Shown here: positions 45,562 through 52,937 of the stretch, one piece after another
Position numbering within the stretch: the stretch's first letter is position 1
How the letters are laid out: the number at the start of each line of letters is the position of its first letter
Assembly: GCA_963728165.1 (NCBI GenBank)
Contig: CAVSIY010000006.1
Coordinates: 372,001-436,000, forward strand
Direction of reading: 5' to 3'
Length of the DNA: 64,000 nucleotides
DNA from: Hyphomicrobium_A sp963728165
Lineage (GTDB): Bacteria > Pseudomonadota > Alphaproteobacteria > Rhizobiales > Hyphomicrobiaceae
Translations under genes and position numbers: made by a program
Notes under the pieces: model-generated
Seen by the model: the letters and a program-made list of their open reading frames with translations, nothing else
What the model was told of the DNA's origin: nothing
Databases searched by the model: none

Positions 45562-45804
45562 TCAGGCCCGCGGGGCGTCGGCTGCGAAAAGCCGCTGCAG
45601 GCCTGACCACAGAAGCACGATCAGAACACCGACGCCGAACCCTATCCCGGTTGTCAAGACGAGGACCGGCAGGTCGTTGGCAAGCAACTCGCGATATCCG
45701 TGCGGCGCGCCGTCCGTCGGAATCATGAGCAGCAAGACGACGGACAGCACCGCACCGAGACTGCCGCAGGCCAGGAACAGAAAAGCGGATCCGAGTCGGT
45801 TCAC
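45562..45804 (-). CDS. Small two-helix membrane protein
   Basis: An 80-residue protein from a GTG at 45804 placed six bases after AGGAGG. Two membrane helices (AFLFLACGSLGAVLSVVLLL and VLTTGIGFGVGVLIVLLW) are separated by a short polar loop, with an amphipathic end. No family is recognised. It lies 59 bases downstream of the desaturase on the same strand and may be co-transcribed with it. Confidence 0.7.
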   Translation of the reverse strand: MNRLGSAFLFLACGSLGAVLSVVLLLMIPTDGAPHGYRELLANDLPVLVLTTGIGFGVGVLIVLLWSGLQRLFAADAPRA

Positions 45805-45863
45805 GTCAACCTCCTGAAACGAAATTCGTTCTCGAAATCGCGGCCGCGGCTCCAAGTCGTCAG

Positions 45864-46880
45864 CTATCGGCGCAGCTCTCCAAACGAGATCATGCGCCGG
45901 CGTTTCTCGTCCCACAGAGCGAAGCGCACGCAGCGCAGGCTTTCCATGAGCGTGATGCGCCCCATCTTCGCCAGCTGCGGATGATCGCGCAGCACCTGCG
46001 GGAGACGATAGAACGGAATGCGGCTGCACAGATGGTGCACGTGGTGGATGCCGATGTTGGCGGTGAACCAGCGCAGCACGCCCGGCAAATCGTAGTGCGA
46101 GCTGCCGTGCAGCGCCGCCTCGTGCACATTCCACGCCGAGGCCTCGGCCCAGGTGGTCTCCTCGAACTGATGCTGCACGTAGAACAGCCACACGCCGATA
46201 GAGGCTGCGAGCAGCGTGATCGGCAAGTGCACCAGCAGGAACGGGGCGGGGCCGACGAGCCAAATCATAACAACGGCGAGCGCCGCGATCGCCACGTTGG
46301 TCGCCATGGTGCTGACCCACGGCTGCCAGCCCTTGCGCATCAGTCCTACGGGCAAGCGATGCTGCAGCAGGAACAGATAGGCCGGCCCCAGCCCGAACAT
46401 CACGAGGGGATGCCGGTAGAGCCGGTAGCGAAGCCGCTGCCACCTCGGCAGCGCCAGATATTCGCGCACCGTCAGCGTTTCGATGTCGCCGATGCCGCGC
46501 TCTTGCAGATTGCCCGAGCTGGCATGGTGGATGTTGTGGCTGCGACGCCAGAAATCGTACGGCGTGAGCGTCAGGGCGCCGATCACGCGCCCAATCCAGT
46601 CGTTGGTGGCGCGCTTGCGAAAGAGCGTCCCGTGGCCACAGTCGTGCTGGATCATGAAGAGGCGCACGAGGAAGCCGGCGGCCGGTATCGCTATGAGAAG
46701 CGTGAGCCAATAGCCAAAGCCGAGGCTGGCCCACATCACGATCCAGGTCAGCACGAAGGCGCCGGCGGTGATGGCAAGCTCGAAGGCGCTGCGGCGCGGG
46801 CTCGGCTCGCGATAGCGGCTCAACAGCGAAACCCAATCACGGGCGGCGACCTCGGAATTGGCAGTCTCAGCGTTTTGCAC
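45864..46880 (-). CDS. Membrane fatty acid desaturase
   Basis: A 338-residue di-iron membrane desaturase. The three histidine boxes are present: MIQHDCGHG (His79 and His83), RRSHNIHHASS, and IGIHHVHHLCSRIPFY. The hydrophobic segments fit four membrane helices. The family includes acyl-lipid and carotenoid-type enzymes; regiospecificity cannot be read from the sequence. The DEAD-box helicase gene upstream and the cold-shock gene at 49 kb may hint at a cold-adaptation neighbourhood, which is only an inference. Confidence 0.92.
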   Translation of the reverse strand: MQNAETANSEVAARDWVSLLSRYREPSPRRSAFELAITAGAFVLTWIVMWASLGFGYWLTLLIAIPAAGFLVRLFMIQHDCGHGTLFRKRATNDWIGRVIGALTLTPYDFWRRSHNIHHASSGNLQERGIGDIETLTVREYLALPRWQRLRYRLYRHPLVMFGLGPAYLFLLQHRLPVGLMRKGWQPWVSTMATNVAIAALAVVMIWLVGPAPFLLVHLPITLLAASIGVWLFYVQHQFEETTWAEASAWNVHEAALHGSSHYDLPGVLRWFTANIGIHHVHHLCSRIPFYRLPQVLRDHPQLAKMGRITLMESLRCVRFALWDEKRRRMISFGELRR

Positions 46881-46942
46881 GGATTTGCACCTTTGCGCGA
46901 TGGCGGCCGGCCGTGCCGGCCGCGTGTGCTGGGATCCCTCCC

Positions 46943-48250
46943 TTAGCGGGCGATTGCTGCACTGCGATGGCGGCGCGGCTTGGAATTGCTCACGGGCTGT
47001 CTCTTACCATTGGGGGCGCCGTTGCGGGCGTGCCGGAACTTGGCCGGAGAGCCGCTGCGCCGCTCGGCCAACCCGTGGCCGTTGCCGGACAGCTCCTCGC
47101 CCACCGTGCTCTCGCGGCGATCGACACTTGAAATCGATTGCCGCGTCAAGCGCTCGATGTCGCGCAGGAGCGTGCGCTCCTCGTGACCGCAGAGCGAGAT
47201 GGCGATGCCTTCGGCGCCCGCGCGCGCCGTGCGGCCGATGCGGTGGACGTAGCTCTCAGGCACGTGCGGCAGATCGTAGTTGATGACGTGCGTCACCTCG
47301 TCGATATCGATGCCGCGCGCGGCGATGTCGGTTGCCACGAGCCCGCGGATGCGGCCGTTGCGGAAGGCGCCGAGTGCGGCCTCACGCTGTCCCTGGCTCT
47401 TGTTGCCGTGGATCGCAGAGACCTTGATGCCGGCTGCATCGAGATGGCGGGCGACCTTATCGGCGCCGCGCTTGGTTCGCGTGAAGACGAGCGTGCGCCG
47501 CATCGCCGGATCGGAGAACAGCTCGACCAGCAGCGACGGCTTTCTCTGCGCCTCGACGTGGATGACGCTCTGCTTGACGCGATCCACGGTCGTGGCTGCT
47601 GGCGTCACGGCGACGCGCACGGGATTGCGCAGCATCTCGGACGCGAGCGCGCCGATCTCCTTCGGCATGGTCGCCGAGAAGAACAGGCTCTGGCGCTTGG
47701 CGGAAAGCTTGGACAGGATCTGCCGGATCGGCCGGATGAAGCCCATGTCGAGCATCTGGTCGGCCTCGTCGAGGACGAGGATCTCCGTGCCGGACAGGAC
47801 GACGCTGCGCTCTTCGATGTGCTGGATGAGCCGGCCGGGCGTGGCGACGAGGATGTCGACGCCGCGGCTGACCGCGTTGACCTGCGGCCGGTGCGGAACG
47901 CCGCCGTACATCAGAGCAACGGTCATGTTCATGTGGCGGCCGTAGGTCTTGAAGCTCTGTGCGATCTGCGTCGCGAGCTCGCGCGTCGGCGATAGGATGA
48001 GCGCGCGCGTGCCCAGGCGCAGCGCCGGGCGGCGGTTGGCGGCGAGCCGATGCAGGATGGGCAGCGCGAAGGCCGCCGTCTTGCCGGTGCCGGTCTGGGC
48101 GATGCCGAGCAGATCCTTGCCGGCGAGCACGCTTGGAATGGCCTGCGCCTGGATCGGCGTCGGCACCGTGTAGCCTTCGGCTTCGAGCGATTTCAAAAGG
48201 GCTGGGTTCAGCCCGAGTTGCGAAAAGGTGGTCAATTGTTGGTCTTTCAT
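46943..48250 (-). CDS. DEAD-box RNA helicase
   Basis: A 435-residue ATP-dependent RNA helicase of the RhlE/CsdA group. Motifs are the Q motif (GYTVPTPIQAQAIP), Walker A AQTGTGKTAAF, PTRELA, DEAD in LVLDEADQMLDMGFI, SAT, IHGNKSQGQRE, TDIAARGIDI and HRIGRTARAG. The C-terminal tail of about 65 residues is basic and rich in Arg, Ser and Asn, probably for RNA contact. ATG at 48250 gives the normal N terminus; an upstream extension to 48370 has no family match. It likely unwinds structured RNA in ribosome assembly or at low temperature. Confidence 0.95.
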   Translation of the reverse strand: MKDQQLTTFSQLGLNPALLKSLEAEGYTVPTPIQAQAIPSVLAGKDLLGIAQTGTGKTAAFALPILHRLAANRRPALRLGTRALILSPTRELATQIAQSFKTYGRHMNMTVALMYGGVPHRPQVNAVSRGVDILVATPGRLIQHIEERSVVLSGTEILVLDEADQMLDMGFIRPIRQILSKLSAKRQSLFFSATMPKEIGALASEMLRNPVRVAVTPAATTVDRVKQSVIHVEAQRKPSLLVELFSDPAMRRTLVFTRTKRGADKVARHLDAAGIKVSAIHGNKSQGQREAALGAFRNGRIRGLVATDIAARGIDIDEVTHVINYDLPHVPESYVHRIGRTARAGAEGIAISLCGHEERTLLRDIERLTRQSISSVDRRESTVGEELSGNGHGLAERRSGSPAKFRHARNGAPNGKRQPVSNSKPRRHRSAAIAR

Positions 48251-48565
48251 GTGTGGTCGCGCGAAGCGGCCGGCCGAACTCACGTCGGCCGAGCACGCAA
48301 AAACGCGGCTATCCAGGGGACGCCCCGCGTGTCCTGGGCTGTCATGTGAGGTAGTGTCAGAGGCGCTCAACAGGGAGGACGAACGAGGGGCCTAATCTCT
48401 TCGAAGGGCCCGAACCCAAGTCCTTTTCACGCGGCTGGAGCGCCGATGTTCGCCCAAGCTTCTCTCGAGCGATGCGCGCTTATTTCACGACGAAGCGCAA
48501 ATAGCAAGGAACAAGGTATTGAGCCAGCCGATGCAAACCGCCGCGGTCAACCCCATATACTTAGC
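48251..48565. other. Divergent leader region of the DEAD-box gene
   Basis: These 315 bases lie between the divergent helicase and a small gene. In other bacteria such helicase genes have long leaders. No clear hairpin or motif was identified. Confidence 0.4.
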
Positions 48566-48817
48566 ATGAGCGATTTCGACTATGCGGCTCCGGCCGAGGT
48601 CTTTGCGTGCAGGAGCCGGGGCTCCAGTCCGCGGCCGGTGACCTATCGCAGGTTCAATTCAGGGGCTGAGGCTATCCGCTTCGCCATCGAGGAGCTTCCC
48701 ACTGAAGTGCTGTTTGGAACAGTGCTCGAGGTTAATGAGCAACGTTTCGACGCTGCGCAGATCCGCAAGCTTTACGAAAGCAAAGCCTATCCCCTGCAGC
48801 GACGCGATCTGGCTTAG
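48566..48817 (+). CDS. Small conserved rhizobial protein, unknown
   Basis: An 83-residue protein: DYAAPAEVFACRSRG, PVTYRRFNSGAEAIRFAIEEL and QRFDAAQIRKLYESKAYPLQRR. I recognise this order of segments from small hypothetical proteins common in Bradyrhizobium-like bacteria; no function is known to me. ATG at 48566 gives the family N terminus; the frame is open to 48446. Confidence 0.75.
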   Translation: MSDFDYAAPAEVFACRSRGSSPRPVTYRRFNSGAEAIRFAIEELPTEVLFGTVLEVNEQRFDAAQIRKLYESKAYPLQRRDLA

Positions 48818-49049
48818 TGCAGTCTCCGACAAGCAGCAGCTGGATAATGCTTGCCTTCACACGGCATGAGGCCCATACAAATGGCAGCCGGCATGCCCCC
48901 CGAAGGAGCGTGCCCTCGGTGTTTGAGGTTTCGCCGACAGACCCCCTCAGCGGTCGTTTGCCTTTCCCCATGACTGAGCTGTCAGGCCGAGCGCGCGGCC
49001 TTTTCATGGCCAGCATAGCTCGCGCTTTAACGGAAAAAGGCTCGCATAC

Positions 49050-49262
49050 ATGCGCCAATCAGGCACACTGAAGTTCTTCAATTCCGCGAAAGGCTTTGGC
49101 TTCATCGCCCCGGCTGACGGCGGCAAGGATGTCTTCGTTCACGCAAGCGCGCTCGAGGCAGCCGGCATTGCCACGCTCAACGAGGGCGACAAGGTCAGCT
49201 TCGTGCTCGAGGACGATCCCCGCGGCCGCGGCAAGAAGGCAGCCCAGATCGAGCTTGCATAG
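49050..49262 (+). CDS. Cold-shock domain protein
   Basis: A 70-residue CspA-type protein consisting of one cold-shock domain. RNP1 is KGFGFIAP and RNP2 is DVFVHASAL; it starts MRQSGTLKFFNSAKGFGFI. It should bind single-stranded RNA or DNA and act as an RNA chaperone. A GGAAAAAGG run lies about 15 bases before the ATG. The next small gene begins six bases after its stop, so they are likely co-transcribed. Confidence 0.95.
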   Translation: MRQSGTLKFFNSAKGFGFIAPADGGKDVFVHASALEAAGIATLNEGDKVSFVLEDDPRGRGKKAAQIELA

Positions 49263-49267
49263 CCCGG

Positions 49268-49474
49268 ATGCCACGGCACAGATACAAGGTCGGGCAGGCC
49301 GTCGATTTCAGCCCCGGTCGTTGGGGGCCGCCGGCCTCATCCAGAGAATACAAGGTCCTGCGGCTGCTGCCGTTTGAAGGCGGCGATCTGCTCTACCGAA
49401 TCAAATCGACGGCTGAGACGTTCGAGCGGGTCGCCAAAGAAAGCGAGCTCACGCCGCTGCCAAAGCTATTCTAG
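49268..49474 (+). CDS. Small conserved basic protein, unknown
   Basis: A 68-residue protein with YKVGQAVDFSPGRWG, EYKVLRLLPFEGGDLLYRI and ETFERVAKESEL. It resembles short hypothetical proteins often found beside cold-shock genes in rhizobia. It starts six bases after the cold-shock gene, without room for a separate promoter. Function unknown. Confidence 0.75.
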   Translation: MPRHRYKVGQAVDFSPGRWGPPASSREYKVLRLLPFEGGDLLYRIKSTAETFERVAKESELTPLPKLF

Positions 49475-49495
49475 CTCTGCGGCACGAGCGGGCGC

Positions 49496-50545
49496 TCATG
49501 TGTTGCGCTTGCCGTTTCGCGACGCCAGCCGCTTGAGCGTCGCAACCTCGCGCGCCCATTCGTTGAAGGGGACGGCCGGCGTGCCTCCCATGCGCGCTCC
49601 CGCAGCGACATCTTCCTTCACGTGCGCCATGCCCGCGATCTGTGCGCCGTTGCCGATCTTAACGTGGCCGACGACGCCCGAATGGCCACCCATGACGACA
49701 AAATCGCCGAGCTGCGCCGAGCCTGCGATTCCCGTCTGCGCCACGATGATGCAGTGGCGCCCGATCACGGCGTTGTGGCCGATCTGAACGAGATTATCGA
49801 TCTTCGTCCCTTCGCCGATGACCGTATCGTTGAGCGCGCCGCGATCAATGGTCGAGTTGGCCCCGACCTCGACATCGTCGGCGATGATCACGCGACCCAC
49901 TTGCGGCACTTTCAAGTGTCCGTTGGCGCTCATGGCAAACCCGAAGCCATCCTGGCCGATGCGCACGCCCGCATGCAGGATCACGCGATCGCCAACGATG
50001 GCGTGCGTTACGGTGGCGTCAGGCCCGATATAGCAATCCTTGCCGATCGACACGCGATAGCCCACGACCGCACCGGCAGCGATGGTCGTGCCGGCTGCGA
50101 TTTGCGCCTCGCGGCCAATGACGGCGCCGGGCTCGACGGTTACGCCCTCGTCGATCCGCGCCGAGGGGTGGATGAGCCTTCCGCCGCCGCGCTCGTCGCC
50201 GGACTTGGCGGCGATCGGACGAAGCGCATCGGCGTAGAAGAGCCGCAGGGCGAAGGCAAAGGCGCTATAGGGCGTCTTGGTCTTGAGCACCGCGGTGCTC
50301 GTTGGCACGCGTTCGGCGAAGGCCGGCGCCACGAGGCAGCCGCCCGCTCGCGTCTTGACCAGCTGATCGAGGTATTTGGGATTGTCGAAGAAGGCCAGAT
50401 GCTGCGGACCGGCATTGCCGAGCGGCTTCACGTCCTCAATTTCGGTCGTCAGGTCGGAAAGCTGTCCGAGCTCGGCGCCGAGCTTGGCCGCGATGATGTT
50501 CAGCGGAAAAGGACCAGCCCTCTCGAAGAAACCCGGATGTTGCAT
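49496..50545 (-). CDS. lpxD: UDP-3-O-(3-hydroxyacyl)glucosamine N-acyltransferase
   Basis: LpxD adds the second hydroxy fatty acid to UDP-glucosamine in lipid A synthesis. The 349-residue protein has the N-terminal uridine-binding domain (about 1-110, with AFFDNPKYLDQL) and a long left-handed beta-helix of hexapeptide repeats (about 115-320, e.g. VTVEPGAVIGREAQIAAGTT, IGKDCYIGPDATV, DNLVQIGHNAVIGRHCIIV, GGHSGVVGHVKIG). In most relatives it sits in the bamA-lpxD-fabZ-lpxA cluster; here it is alone, so a second copy elsewhere is possible. Confidence 0.93.
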   Translation of the reverse strand: MQHPGFFERAGPFPLNIIAAKLGAELGQLSDLTTEIEDVKPLGNAGPQHLAFFDNPKYLDQLVKTRAGGCLVAPAFAERVPTSTAVLKTKTPYSAFAFALRLFYADALRPIAAKSGDERGGGRLIHPSARIDEGVTVEPGAVIGREAQIAAGTTIAAGAVVGYRVSIGKDCYIGPDATVTHAIVGDRVILHAGVRIGQDGFGFAMSANGHLKVPQVGRVIIADDVEVGANSTIDRGALNDTVIGEGTKIDNLVQIGHNAVIGRHCIIVAQTGIAGSAQLGDFVVMGGHSGVVGHVKIGNGAQIAGMAHVKEDVAAGARMGGTPAVPFNEWAREVATLKRLASRNGKRNT

Positions 50546-50655
50546 TCGTCCCCCCTTGACGAGCCGCCAAAGCGGCTCGCAGGATGATTGCCATCGCAGT
50601 GTGACTGCGCCGCTCGGGGCACGAGCAGCCTTGCACTCAAATGCGCGACGCCAGC

Positions 50656-50931
50656 TTAATCAGGTAGGTGCACAATGGTCCGCGTACGCGGTCTTGCTTG
50701 TTCTGCAGCGTGAAGCGCGTGGCGCTTCAGGCGCTCGGGCTCGCGAACGCCGGTCGCTGCCAGTTCCATCGCACTCTTAGCGATCGCAACGCGCGCGGCC
50801 TGCTCGTTCTCCGGCAACGTGCATGCGCTCTTCCTCGCTTGCAACTCGCTCCACGCTGCCGTGAAGGTGCGGTCGAGCATTTCGAGCGTTTCCGGGGACA
50901 AGCCTTCTGGAGCCTCGAGAAACGGGCACAT
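50656..50931 (-). CDS. Small conserved protein, unknown
   Basis: A 91-residue protein from ATG 50931: MCPFLEAPEGLSPETLEML, FTAAWSELQARKSA, then a helical VAIAKSAMELAATG and a basic end. It is predicted to be all helical and cytoplasmic. Such proteins are frequent as short hypothetical genes in rhizobia. Function not known. AAGGAGG lies close before the start, which supports it. Confidence 0.7.
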   Translation of the reverse strand: MCPFLEAPEGLSPETLEMLDRTFTAAWSELQARKSACTLPENEQAARVAIAKSAMELAATGVREPERLKRHALHAAEQARPRTRTIVHLPD

Positions 50932-51180
50932 GGCTCCCTCCTTGTTCGCAGGCGGGAGCGCGGCGCTGTCTCTCAGCCACCGGTGCCTGGGATATACATA
51001 TCCGGTGATGCGGCGCACTCTGCGCCCTGTTTTCTGGTCTGTCGAGGAATAAACCTCCCGCTGTGGGGCGATTGGTGATAAAGACCGGCTGACCCCTCAT
51101 GGCGATTGTCATCGAGCCGCCGTACACGTGCGGCAACCGGTGATTGCCGTGACCCCAAGACAATGAAGGTAGGTTGGATA

Positions 51181-51462
51181 ATGCCGCTCAATACGGTAGC
51201 GCAGCCGGCCACGCTCATTGACGATCGAGACGGCGTCCTCTTCATGATGAACGATGGAGGACGCAGTATCAGCGTCTTGGTGTCGCGCCACGCACTAGAG
51301 GACGTAGATGCGCGGGAGCACGGCAGTAAGCACATCGATCGTTTCAACGAGTACCGCCGGCAGTTCGAGCAGATCGCCAGCGACAAGTATGACAGGGGTC
51401 AGCTCGAGCAGGACGGAACGGTATGCATCCGGGGCAGGGACCTGCCCGGAAGAGGTCACTGA
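51181..51462 (+). CDS. DUF1488-like small protein
   Basis: A 93-residue protein: DRDGVLFMMNDGGRSISVLV, SRHALEDVDAREHGSKHIDR, FNEYRRQFEQIASDKYDRG, DGTVCIRGRDL. The order matches the DUF1488 pattern as I recall it. An earlier ATG at 51163 is also possible. Function unknown. A related gene lies 0.5 kb downstream. Confidence 0.65.
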   Translation: MPLNTVAQPATLIDDRDGVLFMMNDGGRSISVLVSRHALEDVDAREHGSKHIDRFNEYRRQFEQIASDKYDRGQLEQDGTVCIRGRDLPGRGH

Positions 51463-51612
51463 CCGCACGCACAGCTACTCTCTAATCACGCTAACCAGCG
51501 GCGGCTGACTGGGCTTGGACGGACGATAGGCACGTGGGACCAGCGCTTCGGTTCCACTTAAGCAACGGCCTGTCATCCTTGCCTGGAAGCCTTATGCCTC
51601 AAGAGACAGACA

Positions 51613-51858
51613 ATGGCGCGTAGGAAACCCAAGTCCCAAGCCGAGTTCATTCTATTTGACGTGCATTATGAGGACGGCACGCGCACGTCGAACCGCAAGG
51701 TGCCAAGCGCGGCCCTCGGCGGGCTCGAAGGCGATGCGCCCGCCCAGGCGATCATCGAAACGCAAGATCAGGAGATCGCCATGCGGTCGGGCCGCGCGCG
51801 GGGCGCCATCAAGGTCATCGCCAGGGCCAGGGCCACCGCCAAGACGAGCGTAAAGTAA
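51613..51858 (+). CDS. Small conserved protein, unknown
   Basis: An 81-residue protein with FILFDVHYEDGTRTSNRKVP, AALGGLEGDAPAQAIIETQD and SGRARGAIKVIARA. The YEDGTRxSNRKVP segment recurs in short hypothetical proteins of Bradyrhizobium relatives. It is basic at both ends. Function unknown. Confidence 0.7.
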   Translation: MARRKPKSQAEFILFDVHYEDGTRTSNRKVPSAALGGLEGDAPAQAIIETQDQEIAMRSGRARGAIKVIARARATAKTSVK

Positions 51859-51975
51859 GCGTCGAGCGCCCAGCTGGGCCTGATGCAATTGTCTCTCGGC
51901 AACACCATCTATTACAGCACTTTCACTTTGTCAGATTTGCTTAAGAGACCGCATTTACCAGAGGAAGAGCGGGCT

Positions 51976-52236
51976 ATGCTGAACTTCCCCAATGCCAGCC
52001 GCAGCTATGACGCCACGCGCCACAGCGTGCGCTTCTGGGGCTACGACGGCGCACTGGAGGTGTCGTTCTTCGTCGAGGAGTCGGCCGTGTTTCGTATTGC
52101 GCCGGAGACGGGGCACAATGAGTCTGCGGTGCTGCAGAGCTTCGACAACAACCGTGAGCGCATCCTCAAGGTTGCGCGCAAGGTGTATTCCGGTCGGCGT
52201 CAAGGCTCGTACGCGCTCGTCGCGGCTGATTTCTGA
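51976..52236 (+). CDS. DUF1488 family protein
   Basis: An 86-residue protein: MLNFPNASRSYDATRHSVRF, WGYDGALEVSFFVEESAV, LQSFDNNRERILKVARKVYS. This is a typical DUF1488 sequence. ATG at 51976 follows GAGGAAGAG with good spacing; the longer open frame from 51883 is not needed. Function of the family is unknown. Confidence 0.8.
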   Translation: MLNFPNASRSYDATRHSVRFWGYDGALEVSFFVEESAVFRIAPETGHNESAVLQSFDNNRERILKVARKVYSGRRQGSYALVAADF

Positions 52237-52299
52237 GCGGCGCGCTTAGCGGGCCCGCGGCAGAAAACGATCGTCATGACGGACTGAGCGCCAGAGCGC

Positions 52300-52548
52300 C
52301 TATCGGCGCCCGAATGCTGCCGGCCGTTTGGCAGCCGGTTTTGCGATCAAGCCTTCGCGTTGAGCCTGCTTGCGCGCCAGCTTCCTCGCCCTGCGAACGG
52401 CTTCGCCCTTCTCGCGCGCCCGCTTCTCGGACGGCTTTTCATAGGACCGCCGCCGCTTCATCTCCCGAAAGACCCCTTCGCGTTGGAGCTTTTTCTTCAA
52501 GACCCTTAGGGCCTGATCGACGTTGTTTTCGCGAACGAGAACTATCAG
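52300..52548 (-). CDS. rpsU: Ribosomal protein bS21, apparent CTG start
   Basis: The small-subunit protein bS21, 82 residues: VLVRENNVDQALRVLKKKLQ, FREMKRRRSYEKPSEKRARE and a basic RARKLARKQAQREGL tail. The first codon that matches the family start is CTG at 52548, giving M-I-V-L-V-R like the rhizobial M-Q-V-L-V-R. AAAGGAGG ends six bases upstream, ideal spacing, so initiation at this CTG is likely. No ATG or GTG lies nearby in frame. The neighbouring cold-shock and small genes recur beside rpsU in rhizobia. Confidence 0.9.
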   Translation of the reverse strand: MIVLVRENNVDQALRVLKKKLQREGVFREMKRRRSYEKPSEKRAREKGEAVRRARKLARKQAQREGLIAKPAAKRPAAFGRR

Positions 52549-52937
52549 AGGTGGCCTCCTTTCGAGGTCAATGAGCCGAGCCGATTGGGCGCGAGGGCCG
52601 CGAGCCCCCGAGCCCAAGCTGCAAACGCCGTGGATGGGGAGCGTCGAGCCCCCTGCGGCAGGCTCCAACCATGATGCGTTTGATCGGAGAAATGCGGCAC
52701 GTGTCGCATTGCGAGCCCTGGCTTGGACCACCAGTCGCTCGGTAATCGCCGCAACGTAAGAGTGCAGAACGCTTGTCGCCGCAGTGCCTAGCACATCTCG
52801 CCCAAGGCGCCAAATCCGCGGCTGCGGCCTTATGGTTCAGCCACTATTTCCGCTGGTGGCCGGGCCTGGGGCGCCAAGATCTCCCATAGCTCGCGGGGCG
52901 CGCGCCCCCTCGAAAATGCCCGGCTCCCGAGGCTCCT

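Noticed and set aside
48817..49071. 84-codon frame between 48817 and 49071
   Set aside because: Overlaps the cold-shock gene start and has no recognisable feature; read as leader of that gene.
52861..52876. Second match to the tRNA-Leu 3' end (GGGCCTGGGGCGCCAA)
   Set aside because: 16 of 17 bases match, but no T-loop sequence precedes it and it lies among GC-rich sequence where such matches arise by chance.
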